64,000 bases of DNA from Liolophura sinensis (lineage: Eukaryota; Mollusca; Polyplacophora; Chitonida; Chitonidae). Below are positions 1 to 12,600 of this stretch, piece by piece. The stretch's first letter is position 1; the number at the start of each line of letters is the position of its first letter. Location of the stretch: assembly GCF_032854445.1 (NCBI RefSeq), contig NC_088305.1, positions 2,673,001-2,737,000 of the forward strand, read 5' to 3'. The notes below the pieces were generated by a model that was given only the letters and a program-made list of their open reading frames with translations, was not told the origin of the DNA and made no database searches. The position numbers were made by a program, and so were the translations under genes.

Positions 1-567
1 CAGCTTTCCCTGCTATTGGACTCCGATGCTCAGAGTAGGACATAAGCTACACCCGTACCAGTACAACTTAACTTTAATACTAGGACGACTCCCATCAATG
101 TACTGGCCTATGTATGTCAAATCTATATACTTTTTTAAGGTGGAAAAGCAACAAAAATTACAGAATGTTCATCTGAAAGAGTTCATAAAGGTTCTTGTAA
201 ATGTCATCTTCAATATATTTTTTTTTCTGATTTTCTTTAATGAGAAAGAGACACCCGAAAATAATTTTGGCATGGTGGGTATTTGAGACCACTTCTTGGT
301 ACATATTGTTTTAGTGTAATAATGTTACAAACGAGGATGTAAGACATGTTTAATAAATATATTTGCACTAGAATTTGGTCTTTTCAGCTAACATGAGTGA
401 GTGAGTGAGTGAGTGAGTGAGTGAGAGTGTGAGTGAGTGAGTGAGTGAGTGAGAGTGTGAGTGTGTGTGAGAGTTTGAGTGTGTGTGAGAGTGTGTGTGA
501 GAGTGTGTGTGTGGGTGTGTGTGTGTGGTGGGTGTGGAGCGGGGTTGTGTGCAGGAGTTAGACTCAC
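1..567 (-). other. Myo1d intron 11, partial
   Basis: Intronic sequence after exon 11 running off the window. It holds a GAGT/GTGT-type microsatellite at 391-533. No further exon was found. Confidence 0.8.
391..533. repeat. GAGT/GTGT microsatellite
   Basis: Uninterrupted GAGT repeats grade into GTGT and GAGTGTGT repeats, ending about 35 bp from the exon 11 donor. Confidence 0.97.
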
Positions 568-678
568 CTCATCCGTGACTTTTCCCACCTGTAGACACGC
601 CTCGTCAAGGATGGCCAGGATACCTTTGTGTGGCTGTTCCACCAAATCACAGATCACCTTGTTGTTAAAGTAGTCCAC
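568..678 (-). CDS. Myo1d: Myo1d exon 11 (last exon in window)
   Basis: Encodes [20 protein letters not shown] then [17 protein letters not shown] (residues 437-473), phase 0. Acceptor ctctctccag, donor gtgagtct. The next expected segment (a FLEALN-like block) is not seen in positions 1-567, so the following exon is outside the window. Confidence 0.95.
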
Positions 679-3600
679 CTGGAGAGAGAGAGAGAGCACT
701 CAGACTTTATTCCCATTCCCTGTCACTCATTATTCTTATTGTAACTTTAAATGCCTATTGCAATGATGTTGCATACTCACATGTTGCCCCATACAGAAAG
801 AAGTCGATACTCACATGTTGCCCAACAAAAGTAAGTCCACACTCACTACTGTTATTATGTTGCAATGTTTAAACATGTGTTTGTACAGACAAATTTTATA
901 AACAAAGGAAAAGAACTGAAAGCTAAAACAGAAAGACTTCAGATCTTCTAAAATATGAAACATCCAGTCATTATCTACAATGTAAGTGGAACTGTAATAT
1001 TATGGAAAATCACTTGCTGATTGTATCAACACAGTTGCTGATTGTATCAGCACAGTTGCTGATTGTATCAACACAGTTGCTGATTGTATCAGCACAGTTG
1101 CTGATTGTATCAACACAGTTGCTGATTGTATCAACACAGTTGCTGATTGTATCAGCACAGTTGCTGATTGTATCAACACAGTTGCTGATTGTATCAGCAC
1201 AGTTGCTGATTGTATCAGCACAGTTGCTGATTGTATCAGCACAGGCGTAACACGATTCATTGTAATTTCCCTGAGTGACGCATAGATCAAGAAAGATGGC
1301 GGTGGTGGGAGGCGGGGAAAGAGGTGAGGGGTTCATATTCACGTCAACACTGTCATACACTTGTTGCCCCACAGAAGAAAGTCCATACTCAAATGTTGCC
1401 CCACAGAAGAAAGTCCATACTCAAATGTTGCCCCACAGAAGAAAGTCCATACTCAAATGCTGCCCCACAGAAGAAAGTCCATACTCAAATGCTGACCCAC
1501 AGAAGAAAGTCCATACTCAAATGCTGCCCCACAGAAGAAAGCCCATACTCAAATGCTGCCCCACAGAAGAAAGTCCATACTCAAATGCTGCCCCACAGAA
1601 GAAAGTCCATACTCAAATGCTGCCCCACAGAAGAAAGTCCATACTCATGTCGCCCAACAAAAGAAAGTCCACACTCACATGATGCCCCACAGAAGAGTGT
1701 GTGAGTGCTTGGGGTTTAATGTCGTACAATTTTTCAGTCATATGATGACGAAGGGATCCTTAGAGTGGATATAATGTGCCTCCTTGTTGCTAGACGGATT
1801 TTCATCAATCTTTTATCTAGTGCTGCTTCAAGGCAAGTAAGCCACGCCATTATACTGAAAAGGGTCAACCATCCAATGCCCTATCCCCTTGAAGCTGAAC
1901 GCCAAGCGAGGAAGTTACAACTTCCTCATTTAAAGTGTGACTCTGCCCAGGATTGACCATGGATCTACTGCTCCCGAAGCGGACGCTGGACCAACTGTGC
2001 TATCTGGGCCTGTCCATACTCACATGTTGCCTCATGGAATAAAGTCCATACTCACATGTTGCCCCAAAGAAGAAAGTCCATACTCACATGTTGCCCCATA
2101 GAAGAAAGTCCATACTCACATGTTGCCCCATAGAAGAAAGTCCATACTCACATGTTGCCCCATAGAAGAAAGTCCATACTCACATGTTGCCCCATAGAAG
2201 AAAGTCCATACTCAAATGTTGCCCAACAAAAGTAAGTCCATACTCACAAGTTATCACTGACAATAAACTTCAAACTCCTAGGTTGCTACTGACTAAAAAA
2301 GTAATACTCACATGTTGCCACTCAATGCCTTCTCTCATATACTCTTCTTGCTCCTGCTTCAGCACCAACTCAATGAACAGTTGCTGTAACTTTTCATTGC
2401 AGTAGTTGATACAAAACTGTTCAAAGCTGAAACACAAAATGACATGGACATTTTGAGTTTTAAGGCATGCTGTCCTCATTTGGCACCTGGGTGTCACAAG
2501 ATAATACTAAGTTTCCTGAATTGTGTTAAGGCATAAAATTCAAATAAGGCCAGAACACTTGTTGTCCCTACATCATTTGTAATTCTTGATTGTCATCAAA
2601 ATTAGTACCCTGTGTAGTTAAATCATGACTGTACAGTCTGATGTAATTACTTTTACTGTGACACTGCCTTTTCCATTGCGCGTCATTGTCATGTCATGCC
2701 ACTATATCAGCGCTGCCTGCAATCAACAAAGCTACATGTAGCATCAGTTTTCTTAGCTCAGCTTTACATATATGGGAGACTAGCTTTCTATTTGCGAAAT
2801 ACTGTAGGGACAAAACTGTTATTGGTGTGTTGAGAAGGGTATATGGGAATTTAAACCCCGGGTTTGAAATTTTAAATCCCCATATACCATTCTCAAAACA
2901 TGGATAACTTATATTAGACAGAGATTAACTACAGATTACCAAATGGTGAGTCAGTTTGAGAGTCTTGCTGATCTCTAAAAGGTGTTTGGACACACAACTC
3001 TCAACCCCTGGTGGACAAACCTGTTATTGTCAAAGATCTCGAAGCCGTAGATGTCCAGCACCCCTATCACAGTATTTTTGCCCACATATTTGATGCCGCT
3101 GGCTTTTATGTCAATGGCTTCGTTTATCCTTCCCACAATCCATGTGAACATCCGGTCATATACAGCCTGCAAAATAAACAATGTCACAATTACCCTAAAT
3201 CACCTAAAATTTCGCCCACAAAAGTGCATTTTTAGAGGCTAACAAATGTCACAAAATATTATTTTTGTTGCTGAAACAAATTTTCCAGTAAAATATCAGC
3301 CCATGTTTCACGCAAACCTCAAAACACCTTCCTAAAATCAACAGAACTCCCAGAAGCAGGAAAAATGGGCAAGTTAGTCATGGACAAAATTTATGGTCAT
3401 TTAGGGCATTAGAAGAAGCAGTGTGGTAAAATTTTTCACATCATTTTAAAGATGAACATTTTGTCTGATTTTGACAGTTCTTTTTATGAAAAAATGGTGT
3501 TTTAATACCTGTTATAACATTCATTTGTCTTTAATAATGTACTTTTTATGCCAAGAGTTCAGATCATCTTTTCCTTATCCACTCAATTCAATCAATCAAA

Positions 3601-6600
3601 CTCTACTCCACCCACATTGCAAACAGGAACTTGTATAAAGTTCCAAAAGAAACTAGGCAAAAGGTTTAGAATTATACAAAGGAAATCCTGTGAAGCAGAT
3701 CTACATCTATAACAACATGATTCAAAAGGATTTACATTTAATTAAGAATTTCATTGTACAGGTAAGTGAAAAACTATGCATGTCAGTTCTATATGCCTAC
3801 CTTTGCAAATGCATCTCTTGCATAGTAGGCTTCTGGAATGGTTAAAGTTTTGTTTACAACATCCCCGCCTGCTGCGACAACGCGAGAGCACAGTGCCACC
3901 TGCAGGTCATCTGCGTTCACAGACAACAACTCAGTGATATAGTCTAACTCCGCCTTGCTTTTTGTCTCCGCAGCCTCCCGATCCTCCGGACACTCGAAAT
4001 GAATGTTACCCTGCAAGACAATGTTCAGAATAACATGTGTACACGTCTGCTTGGGTTTAACGTTGTACTTAACAATTTGTCAGTCATTAGGTGTTTCGGT
4101 TGCATGACCTACTTCTGGCAGCCATATTGGAGTACTGCCCATGTTGACAAAACTCCAATATGGCTGACTAGCTATTGTTCTGCAAGGGTGATGATGTCAT
4201 GTGCAACCCCTCCATACTGTGTATTCTTGTAGCAGGGCGAGTTTATGCTATCAAAGTGCTGCCCCCACGGAAGTATCATGCCTAAAACATCAGAAATGAC
4301 CCCCCACCCAGTCACATTTACTGATACCGTGCCAAAAAGTCCTGTTTCCTTGCTCTAACCTCTCGGTGCTGAGCACCAAGCCAGGCAGCTGTAAGAACCA
4401 ATTTTGAAGCATGTTTACAATGAACATTTTGCAAAAAAGAAGCACATGTATGCGAGCTATCTATTAAGGCAAGCTTTTGCTGGCTTCCGCTCTGGTCATA
4501 CTTGGAAAAGTATGCTAGCATAAGGCCAGCAACCTGCAAATGGTCATGGGTTTCCCCCGGGCATTCGTCCCACCATCTGATAATTCTGGCCTCCATTGTA
4601 CAAGTGAAATACATTTGAGTACATTTGAGTGTTGATGTGCAAAGCCACCTTGGAATAGCAGACAGGAATACGGTAACGCACATACAGTGTAGATCTTCAT
4701 ACAGACAAGTTTTGTCAAATGTTTGTCCCACGAGAAACAGATGGGAGACACAGATGGAAATATGAAAAGACGGACAGAAACTACTTTATATTGCAGAGGC
4801 ATAAAACAATATATATATTACTCCAGCCAGCCAATAAACACTGGATTTGTTTCGTTTCTTGGGATTTATCATTACATTCAACACTATATCGAAACAATTT
4901 CTCCTTGGAGTTGACTGAATCCAATTATAAAAACGATCTATAGTGCCGCCTCATTCTAACACCATGCTGATGACACCAGCAGTGATGCTTCAACCGGCAC
5001 TTAAAATATCGCTTATCCAGTGTCCTATGCAAAGATGTGCACACAATACAAAGTTACCAACTTCAGCAAAAAGCACTATTTGAATTTGAACCCTAAGTTG
5101 ACCTGCGACTGAGAGGGCTTGAGCGTAAAGTATGGCTAATAAACAAGTTGAAAACCAAAATTAACAGCACCATGAAAAAGATCTGAAAAACAGTATTGCT
5201 GTACCTCACTGACAAATTACCATGATCAGTGGCTATCATTATGAGGCGAGCTGCTTTCTAGTGTGTACGAAACACTCAAATCAGGTAAGCCTGTCTGGAT
5301 AACACTCACCAGGTGCATCACCGCGGCAACAATCTTCCACAGTGTCTCTGCGTGTTTGAAGGCAAATCCCACAGCTTTCAGAGCATCCATCACATTGCGG
5401 TAGTCGTTCTTGTCATTGATGGAGTCCACCTTAAAACACAACAGCAAATAATCATGGTTCAATCTGAGGAACTTAGAAACTTGGACGGACGGATTGCCTG
5501 AGCAACCTTGGCAGTCATCCTGAAGCAGATTTGTGATCACAGTGTTGAGGTTATAGAGCTGGTCAGAACAAAGCCATCTTTAAGGCATCATGGCAGCTTG
5601 CACAGCTGCCATTACCCTGCCATAGTGGTTACATGCAGATGACGACGAGGAGTCATTAGGTGTGTGTAAATATACTGTGTCTTCTTGTGGCAGGGCAAGT
5701 TCATGCCGCCAAAGTGCTGCTGCCACTGAAGTATCATGTCAAAGACACCAGACAGGAGACCTCACCCTGTCACATATACTGACACCAGGTCTTGTTTCTT
5801 CACTCTAACCTCCCAAGGTGAATGCCAAGCGAGGCAGTAACAAGCACCATGTTTAAAGTCTTTGGTATGACCCGACGGGTGAGTGAGTGCCTAAGGTTCA
5901 ACATCATACTTAACAATTTTTCAGTGCAACCAGTCATTGCACTATCCCCTTAATGCTGAACGCCAAGTGAGGAAGCTACAACTTCCTCTTTTACGGTCTT
6001 AGGTGTGACCCGATCCAGGATTGACCCTGAATCTACCGCCCTTGAAGCGGACGTTCTACTAACCGAGCTATCAGGGCTGGTCGGGTTGCAAACGAGAAGA
6101 CAGCACAAAGACACAGGTCAGACTACGGTATACACACTGAGGACTTGCGCTGGTTTGTGGACCATGTTTGTATGACTTTCCACAAATGCCCACACCCTGT
6201 AGGCAGGGTATTCATTAGAAGACAGGGTCCAGCCTCCCACAACAACTATCGTAACTATCGGAGCAGGTAACCACCTTCAATGACCACCATTCCTACTTTA
6301 CTTCTTTTAATTCTCTGTCAAGAAGCTTACAACTTTGCCCGGGTAGCCTTCAACCCAAAGGGATAATGACCCTCTGAAGAAGCTGTGTCTACTCACCTTG
6401 TGATCCCCACCCTGCTTGATGTAGTGATAGTTTTTGGGGCCTCTCTGTACACCCAGCCACACTAGTGTGGATACTCACCTTGTGATCCCCACCCTGCTTG
6501 ATGTAGTGATAGTTTTTGGGGCCTCTCTGTACACCCAGCCACACTAGTGTGGATACTCACCTTATGATCCCCACCCTGCTTGATGTAGTGATAGTTTTTG

Positions 6601-9600
6601 GGGCCTCTCTGTACACTCAGCCACACTAGTGTGGATACTCACCTTATGATCCCCACCCTGCTTGATGTAGTGATAGTTTTTGGGGCCTTTCTGTACACCC
6701 AGCCACACTAGTGTGGATACTCACCTTGTGATCCCCACCCTGCTTGATATAGTGATAGTTTTTGGGGCCTCTCTGTACACTCAGCCACACTAATGTGGAT
6801 ACTCACCTTGTGATCCCCACCCTGCTTGATATAGTGATAGTTTTTGGGGCCTCTCTGTACACTCAGCCACACTAGTGTGGATACTCACCTTATGATCCCC
6901 ACCCTGCTTGATGTAGTGATAGTTTTTGGGGCCTCTCTGTACACCCAGCCACGCTAGTGTGGATACTCACCTTGTGATCCCCACCCTGCTTGATGTAGTG
7001 ATAGTTTTTGGGGCCTCTCTGTACACCCAGCCACACTAGTGTGGATACTCACCTTATGATCCCCACCCTGCTTGATATAGTGATAGTTTTTGGGGCCTCT
7101 CTGTACACCCAGCCACACAAGTGTGGATACTGACCTTATGATCCCCACCCTGCTTGATATAGTGATAGTTTTTGGGGCCTCTCTGTACACCCAGCCACAC
7201 TAGTGTGGATACTCACCTTGTGATCCCCACCCTGCTTGATATAGTGATAGTTTTTGGGGCCTCTCTGTACACTCAGCCACACTAATGTGAATACTCACCT
7301 TGTGATCCCCACCCTGCTTGATATAGTGATAGTTTTTGGGGCCTCTCTGTACACCCAGCCACACTAGTGTGGATACTCACCTTGTGATCCCCACCCTGCT
7401 TGATATAGTGATAGTTTTTGGGGCCTCTCTGTAGATGCAGCTCTGTCAATTTCTGCTCTGTAGCACCACTCAGCAACTGGGTAAACAGCAGAGAATTAAG
7501 GAATGATACATGTAAACACATCTGTCAAGAAATCTCAATGATTTTAAATAACAATAATATTTTCTTAGGGAGATCAATTAGTTTAATACAAAACCAATAA
7601 TCACACATTTACACAAACAGCTATTTTAATGTATATATGCAACACAAATGATCCTGATAAAAAGGTATCACTGCCTATATAAAATATACCAGAATTTCTC
7701 AACATTTTCGCATATGAAAGAGCAACTTTCAGTGCAATTTATGCACATTTACAATTTGATTTTGGAGACAAAACTAGATTCGTTGGATTGGCCATTTTCA
7801 GGGTTTCACAAAGAGTATAATTTTATTAGTCTATACAAAATAATGCCTTCAGAATATGCTTGAATGAACATCTAACAAACATGCGAAAAGAATTACAGTA
7901 TTGTCATGGAGACTTTCGCACTTAATGAACCGAGACATGTTTTGACACGAATAAATAATAAAGCCGAGATGCTGTCTGTTTTTACATGTACATGGACAAA
8001 AGCCTGTCAAATTTATACCAGTGACACAAGCAGAGGGAAAAAATATTTGTTTTTTTTTTAATACCACAAAAATAAACAAAAATAAAAATTCACCTGGTAA
8101 AAAGAATGAAAGTTCCTCTCTCCAGATTGCTGATAAACAACGCGGGACTGAAAACGAGAAGAAAAAAATTAGAAACAAAACAAAATGCATCAAACACTTC
8201 AATTGTCATCATCCTTTTTATTCTGTCAGTAATTTTTTTTTGGAACTGAAGACATTTATTTTAATCAGGAGTCGTACAATGAACCAGGTATGGCACAGAC
8301 TTCAGCGGGTAGGTATTACTTGGTTAATACCACACTTCACCCAATGGTAATATTTCCCTAATAGTTTTCTGCTTTTAAATAGATTTGCATTATTTTTTAA
8401 CCTGTAAAAATACACTTCATCATAAATCACTGCATTTCACCTAAAGTTACACATTTTTCAACTGACACATATTGCTTGATTCTGATAACTTCATCCACCT
8501 TAATACATGGCCACTTAGAAGGTTTTTGTTTTAAATTTTGAGGAATTCCTTATCAGACAAACTTCAATACTTGCATCAAGAGTATCATTTTAAGACCTCT
8601 ATGTGCTTGTGAAAGAACATTTTGACACAAACTAGAGGTGAAATACAGTATATTCAGTCCTGTATTTTATGCCCGTTGACAGGATTTTGAGTAGCACAGC
8701 TAAAAGGTCATATTTGAAGTTTTAAAAAAAAGTTTTCAGTTTGAAAACATTTAATACCAAACTGAGCATAAAACATGCTTGACGTCATTATAAAAAATAG
8801 ATAATCTTGTTATGGGTTGATTAGACTTCTTAAGATCAGCAAATTGCTTATTTAATAATGTTTGTGAGATCAACATGGAATATTCGTCGAACACAAATAT
8901 TTTGAAGTCTAACACTACCTAACCATAATATAGTAAGCTGTTTGAGCAAAACACTTTAGCTTAAAGGGATACAGAATCGTTTCTGATTGGCTGTGCCCAG
9001 TTGTTCGAAAGTGTATTCACTAATACTGGTATTAAGTCACATTTCATATTTAAATTCAAATTTAAATTTAACGCCAAAATCAGCAGCCAGTGCAGTTCTC
9101 CAAACTCAAAGCATAACAGCAGCAGTTTTAGTTCATATTTAATACACTGGTACACTTTTTTCTTATAAGCTATGTACTAAATTGAAGACTTCGCTTGAAG
9201 GTAAATATAGTATTAAGTCTTAAACCAGCTTTGAATAATGGGGCAATGATGTGAGAGATAAGCAAGTCCTGGCTATGCCCAGCCTAATTGGAAATCTCAA
9301 CTAATTAGCGTCAGTTTCCTGAAGAAAGGAAAAAAAAAAGAAGTTTTGTGTAAACAGGCCCAGTTTTTAATAATCTGGACTTACCTTTTCTAACAGGTAA
9401 TTGTTGATGTGACCTCCAATGGGATCCCCTTTGAAGTCAAAGTTGATGTCCATGTATTTGCCAAAACGACTGGAGTTATCATTGCGATTGGTCTTGGCAT
9501 TCCCAAATGCTTCCAAAATGGCATTGGACTTAATGAGGACATCTTTCACCCTGTAATTGGGGAGAAAAGACACAAAATGATATGAGTACATTGAAATTTG

Positions 9601-12600
9601 CTTCTCAAACTTTGAACCTATCCTAAACCTTTAGTACCCCTTAAGATTTGTTGCCTTTAGTCACCTTAACACAAACCTGACTTCACTTTCAGAAACACCA
9701 AGAGAAATTTATTTATTTATTTGACTGGGATTTTTACACCTGGGGAAACCATCTGCAGGTTGCTGGCAGACCTTCCCACTCATGGCCAGAAAGGAACCCA
9801 GCATGAGCTGAACACAGTAACCGCAATGGTGAGAGGCTCCTGTGTCACTCTTCAAGATGCCTGTAGCAATATCGGAATTTGAGGATTACCATATTAGCCT
9901 ACTGTAGGTTACACCAAAATAAATTTTCAATATCAGAGGAGGGTTTAAAAAATAATATTAAAGCTTGGAAATCATCTCATTTGTATACAATCCAAGCCAT
10001 TTTTCCAGCTGAAGACATATTTACACGATCACAATCCTTAAAAACAGGAAAACGTCACCAAATAATCCAGATAGGATAACCTAAAAAGGTGAGCATTTTC
10101 AGTGTGATATTTTTTATTCAGTTTTGGGGGAATTTTCAGTGTCAGCTCGCTCCTAAAACTGGTGTAGCCTAACAACAAATATTAACCATGACTAACGCTG
10201 ACCAAGTTAATATACCTTTCCAATTACTGTGTACTGTTGTTGTAAAAATAGCAAATGTGACCCCAAAATGAAAAATAACTGTTTTATTCATTTCTTTATT
10301 GGACTAGCACAAATCCTTTGATTGTGTCCTTAATACATAGATGCCCTTAACAATCCATTACCTCTCCACTTCTTTCTGTCCACTGACGTTTGTAACAGCT
10401 GCAATATATCTCATGATGATCTTGGAGGCCTCTGTCTTACCTGAGCCACTTTCACCTGGAGCAAACAGGTGAGAACAGGTAAATCACAGATAAAACATGT
10501 CCATCAATAACAGTATATCTTTCCTTTACATATTACGGTATCCACACTATATGTTGAGGTATCAGTGCACTGTGACTGACAAAATTTGTCTTGTGTCAAA
10601 TAGTTTTGCTCTTTTCATGACTTTCAAATTTTGGAAGTAAGAGAACATACAGGTAAATACACATGTGTATATTGACAGGAATAGTCATAAAAGGTACGTA
10701 TATGTTTCACTCATGATGAAATATTACATAAACCAGGAAAATATGAATTCTCTTACAACTTAAACGAAGAACTTTTGTAAAACAGAAATGACAATTCAGG
10801 GGAGATAACTCCACCACCCTTCTCCCTCCAGCATTAATACAGGAATAAATCTATGTACATGTATTGCACTTCACTTGTTCACATATGTCTTCATACTGAC
10901 TCAAAGCTAGAGACTGTTGTCTGTTCTTTTGTCTTGCTACTCAATTTTACATTCTTCAATGATTTTGAAATACAAAGATGTTTTTTGCACTTCCTTGCCA
11001 AGGCCTAACCCTGAAAACAGACGCTAAGCCATGACTAGCGTAACATACAGACCTGATATCACAATGCAGGTATCTCGAGACTGCCTCTTCATGGTTTTGT
11101 ACGCACTGTCGGCGAGGGCGAATATGTGCGGGGGTCTCTCGTAGATCTCCCTCCCCCGGTACATGTTAACATAGTCCTGGCCATAGATGTCCAGTGTCTT
11201 GTACGGGTTGATGGACACAACCACTTCTCCTATATACGTGTAGATTCGGCCCTTGGAAAATCTACACAATAAAAACCAACAACAACAACTTTTTTATTCA
11301 TGTACATTTACTTACATGTTTTTCCAAATAGTTCCAGATTAAGTGGTCTAAGAGTCAATTTTTCATAGCAAAATTTAGGCAAAATACAGTATTCAGGAGA
11401 TGCTGTGTATCAATGGATGATAAACATATCTTCCCTGTCCCTTAAAAGACATATGATATCAAAAATAGTACTGACAGAACGACAGACTTAAACAGAGCTA
11501 CTTGTACTTAATTGTAGAGCCACAGGACATGTACATAAAGCATGCATGTAGATAGTCAATAAGCCAACGCTCCGCCATGACTAATGCACATGTAGTTGCT
11601 CAGTTTGCCTTATGGTGAGAGTTACATGTATTCTGACCTTAGAAAAGCATCTTCAGGTTTGTTTGGAAAGTAGGACTATACAGCCTACTTCAAAAGTGTC
11701 AGTTTCAGCACCAAAAGTAATATATCATGACATTTGTATTTACCTTTAAAAAAGGAATTTTTTGGCCTCAAATTTTAGATAATTTACTGTAGTTCTCCAA
11801 ATATTTCTGATTGAGCATTTCTTTATCATTTACCTATATCACTACAAACCCCACAATATCTGGTGAGCGCAAGCATACTCCCTCCCAGAGTTACTTCCCC
11901 CTTGATTCTAACATTATCCAGCTGTACTATTTCTACATACAAAAGGCTGTGTTAGAAGGCATCAGGGAGGATACCCGTAGCTTTGAAGTACTTACACTAA
12001 GACAAGTTAACTACAACAGCATGCATTCTTGCTGACTAATTTTCTTGGAGCTTTAGCAAATTGCACAAGTACAATAGAATATTTGTAAGTGGAAGATGTA
12101 AACCACATGCATGCCTCTCTCACCTAAAATGGTAAACTCTCCAACCATGGCATGCACACATTTAGACATAGCAGATCAATTCAGGAGTAGAGGAGTTTTG
12201 ACGTCAACACCAGAGATGAAAGAAATGTTACTGTATCATGTGACCGGTCAATGTTAGACAAATATTTTAAACCCCATCACTGCATGTACAGGTATAACAT
12301 AGGCTTCTGAACACGTTTCACAGTGAACTAAGGTTAACAAACATTGTCTAACATTTTTCACAAGTCACATGATACAGAGGGAATAATTTTACCTTTAACA
12401 ACAAAAGAGTTTGAACTCAAACTCCCCTATTGCCACAACTGTGAAAGGTGGACCAGTAAATAAAGAAATAAATAAATCGTAATTGGATTACAACCAGGGA
12501 AATGGTTACTGTATTACTAGGAAGGAGGTTTTATTGAAAATGCAAATAACTGTCACCAGTCTGTGAGTTAATACCCTGTAAAATTACAATTACAAACTGT

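Noticed and set aside
1012-1243. 21-bp array as a copy of exon 10 sequence
   Set aside because: The shared CAGTTGCTG word is too short to show derivation.
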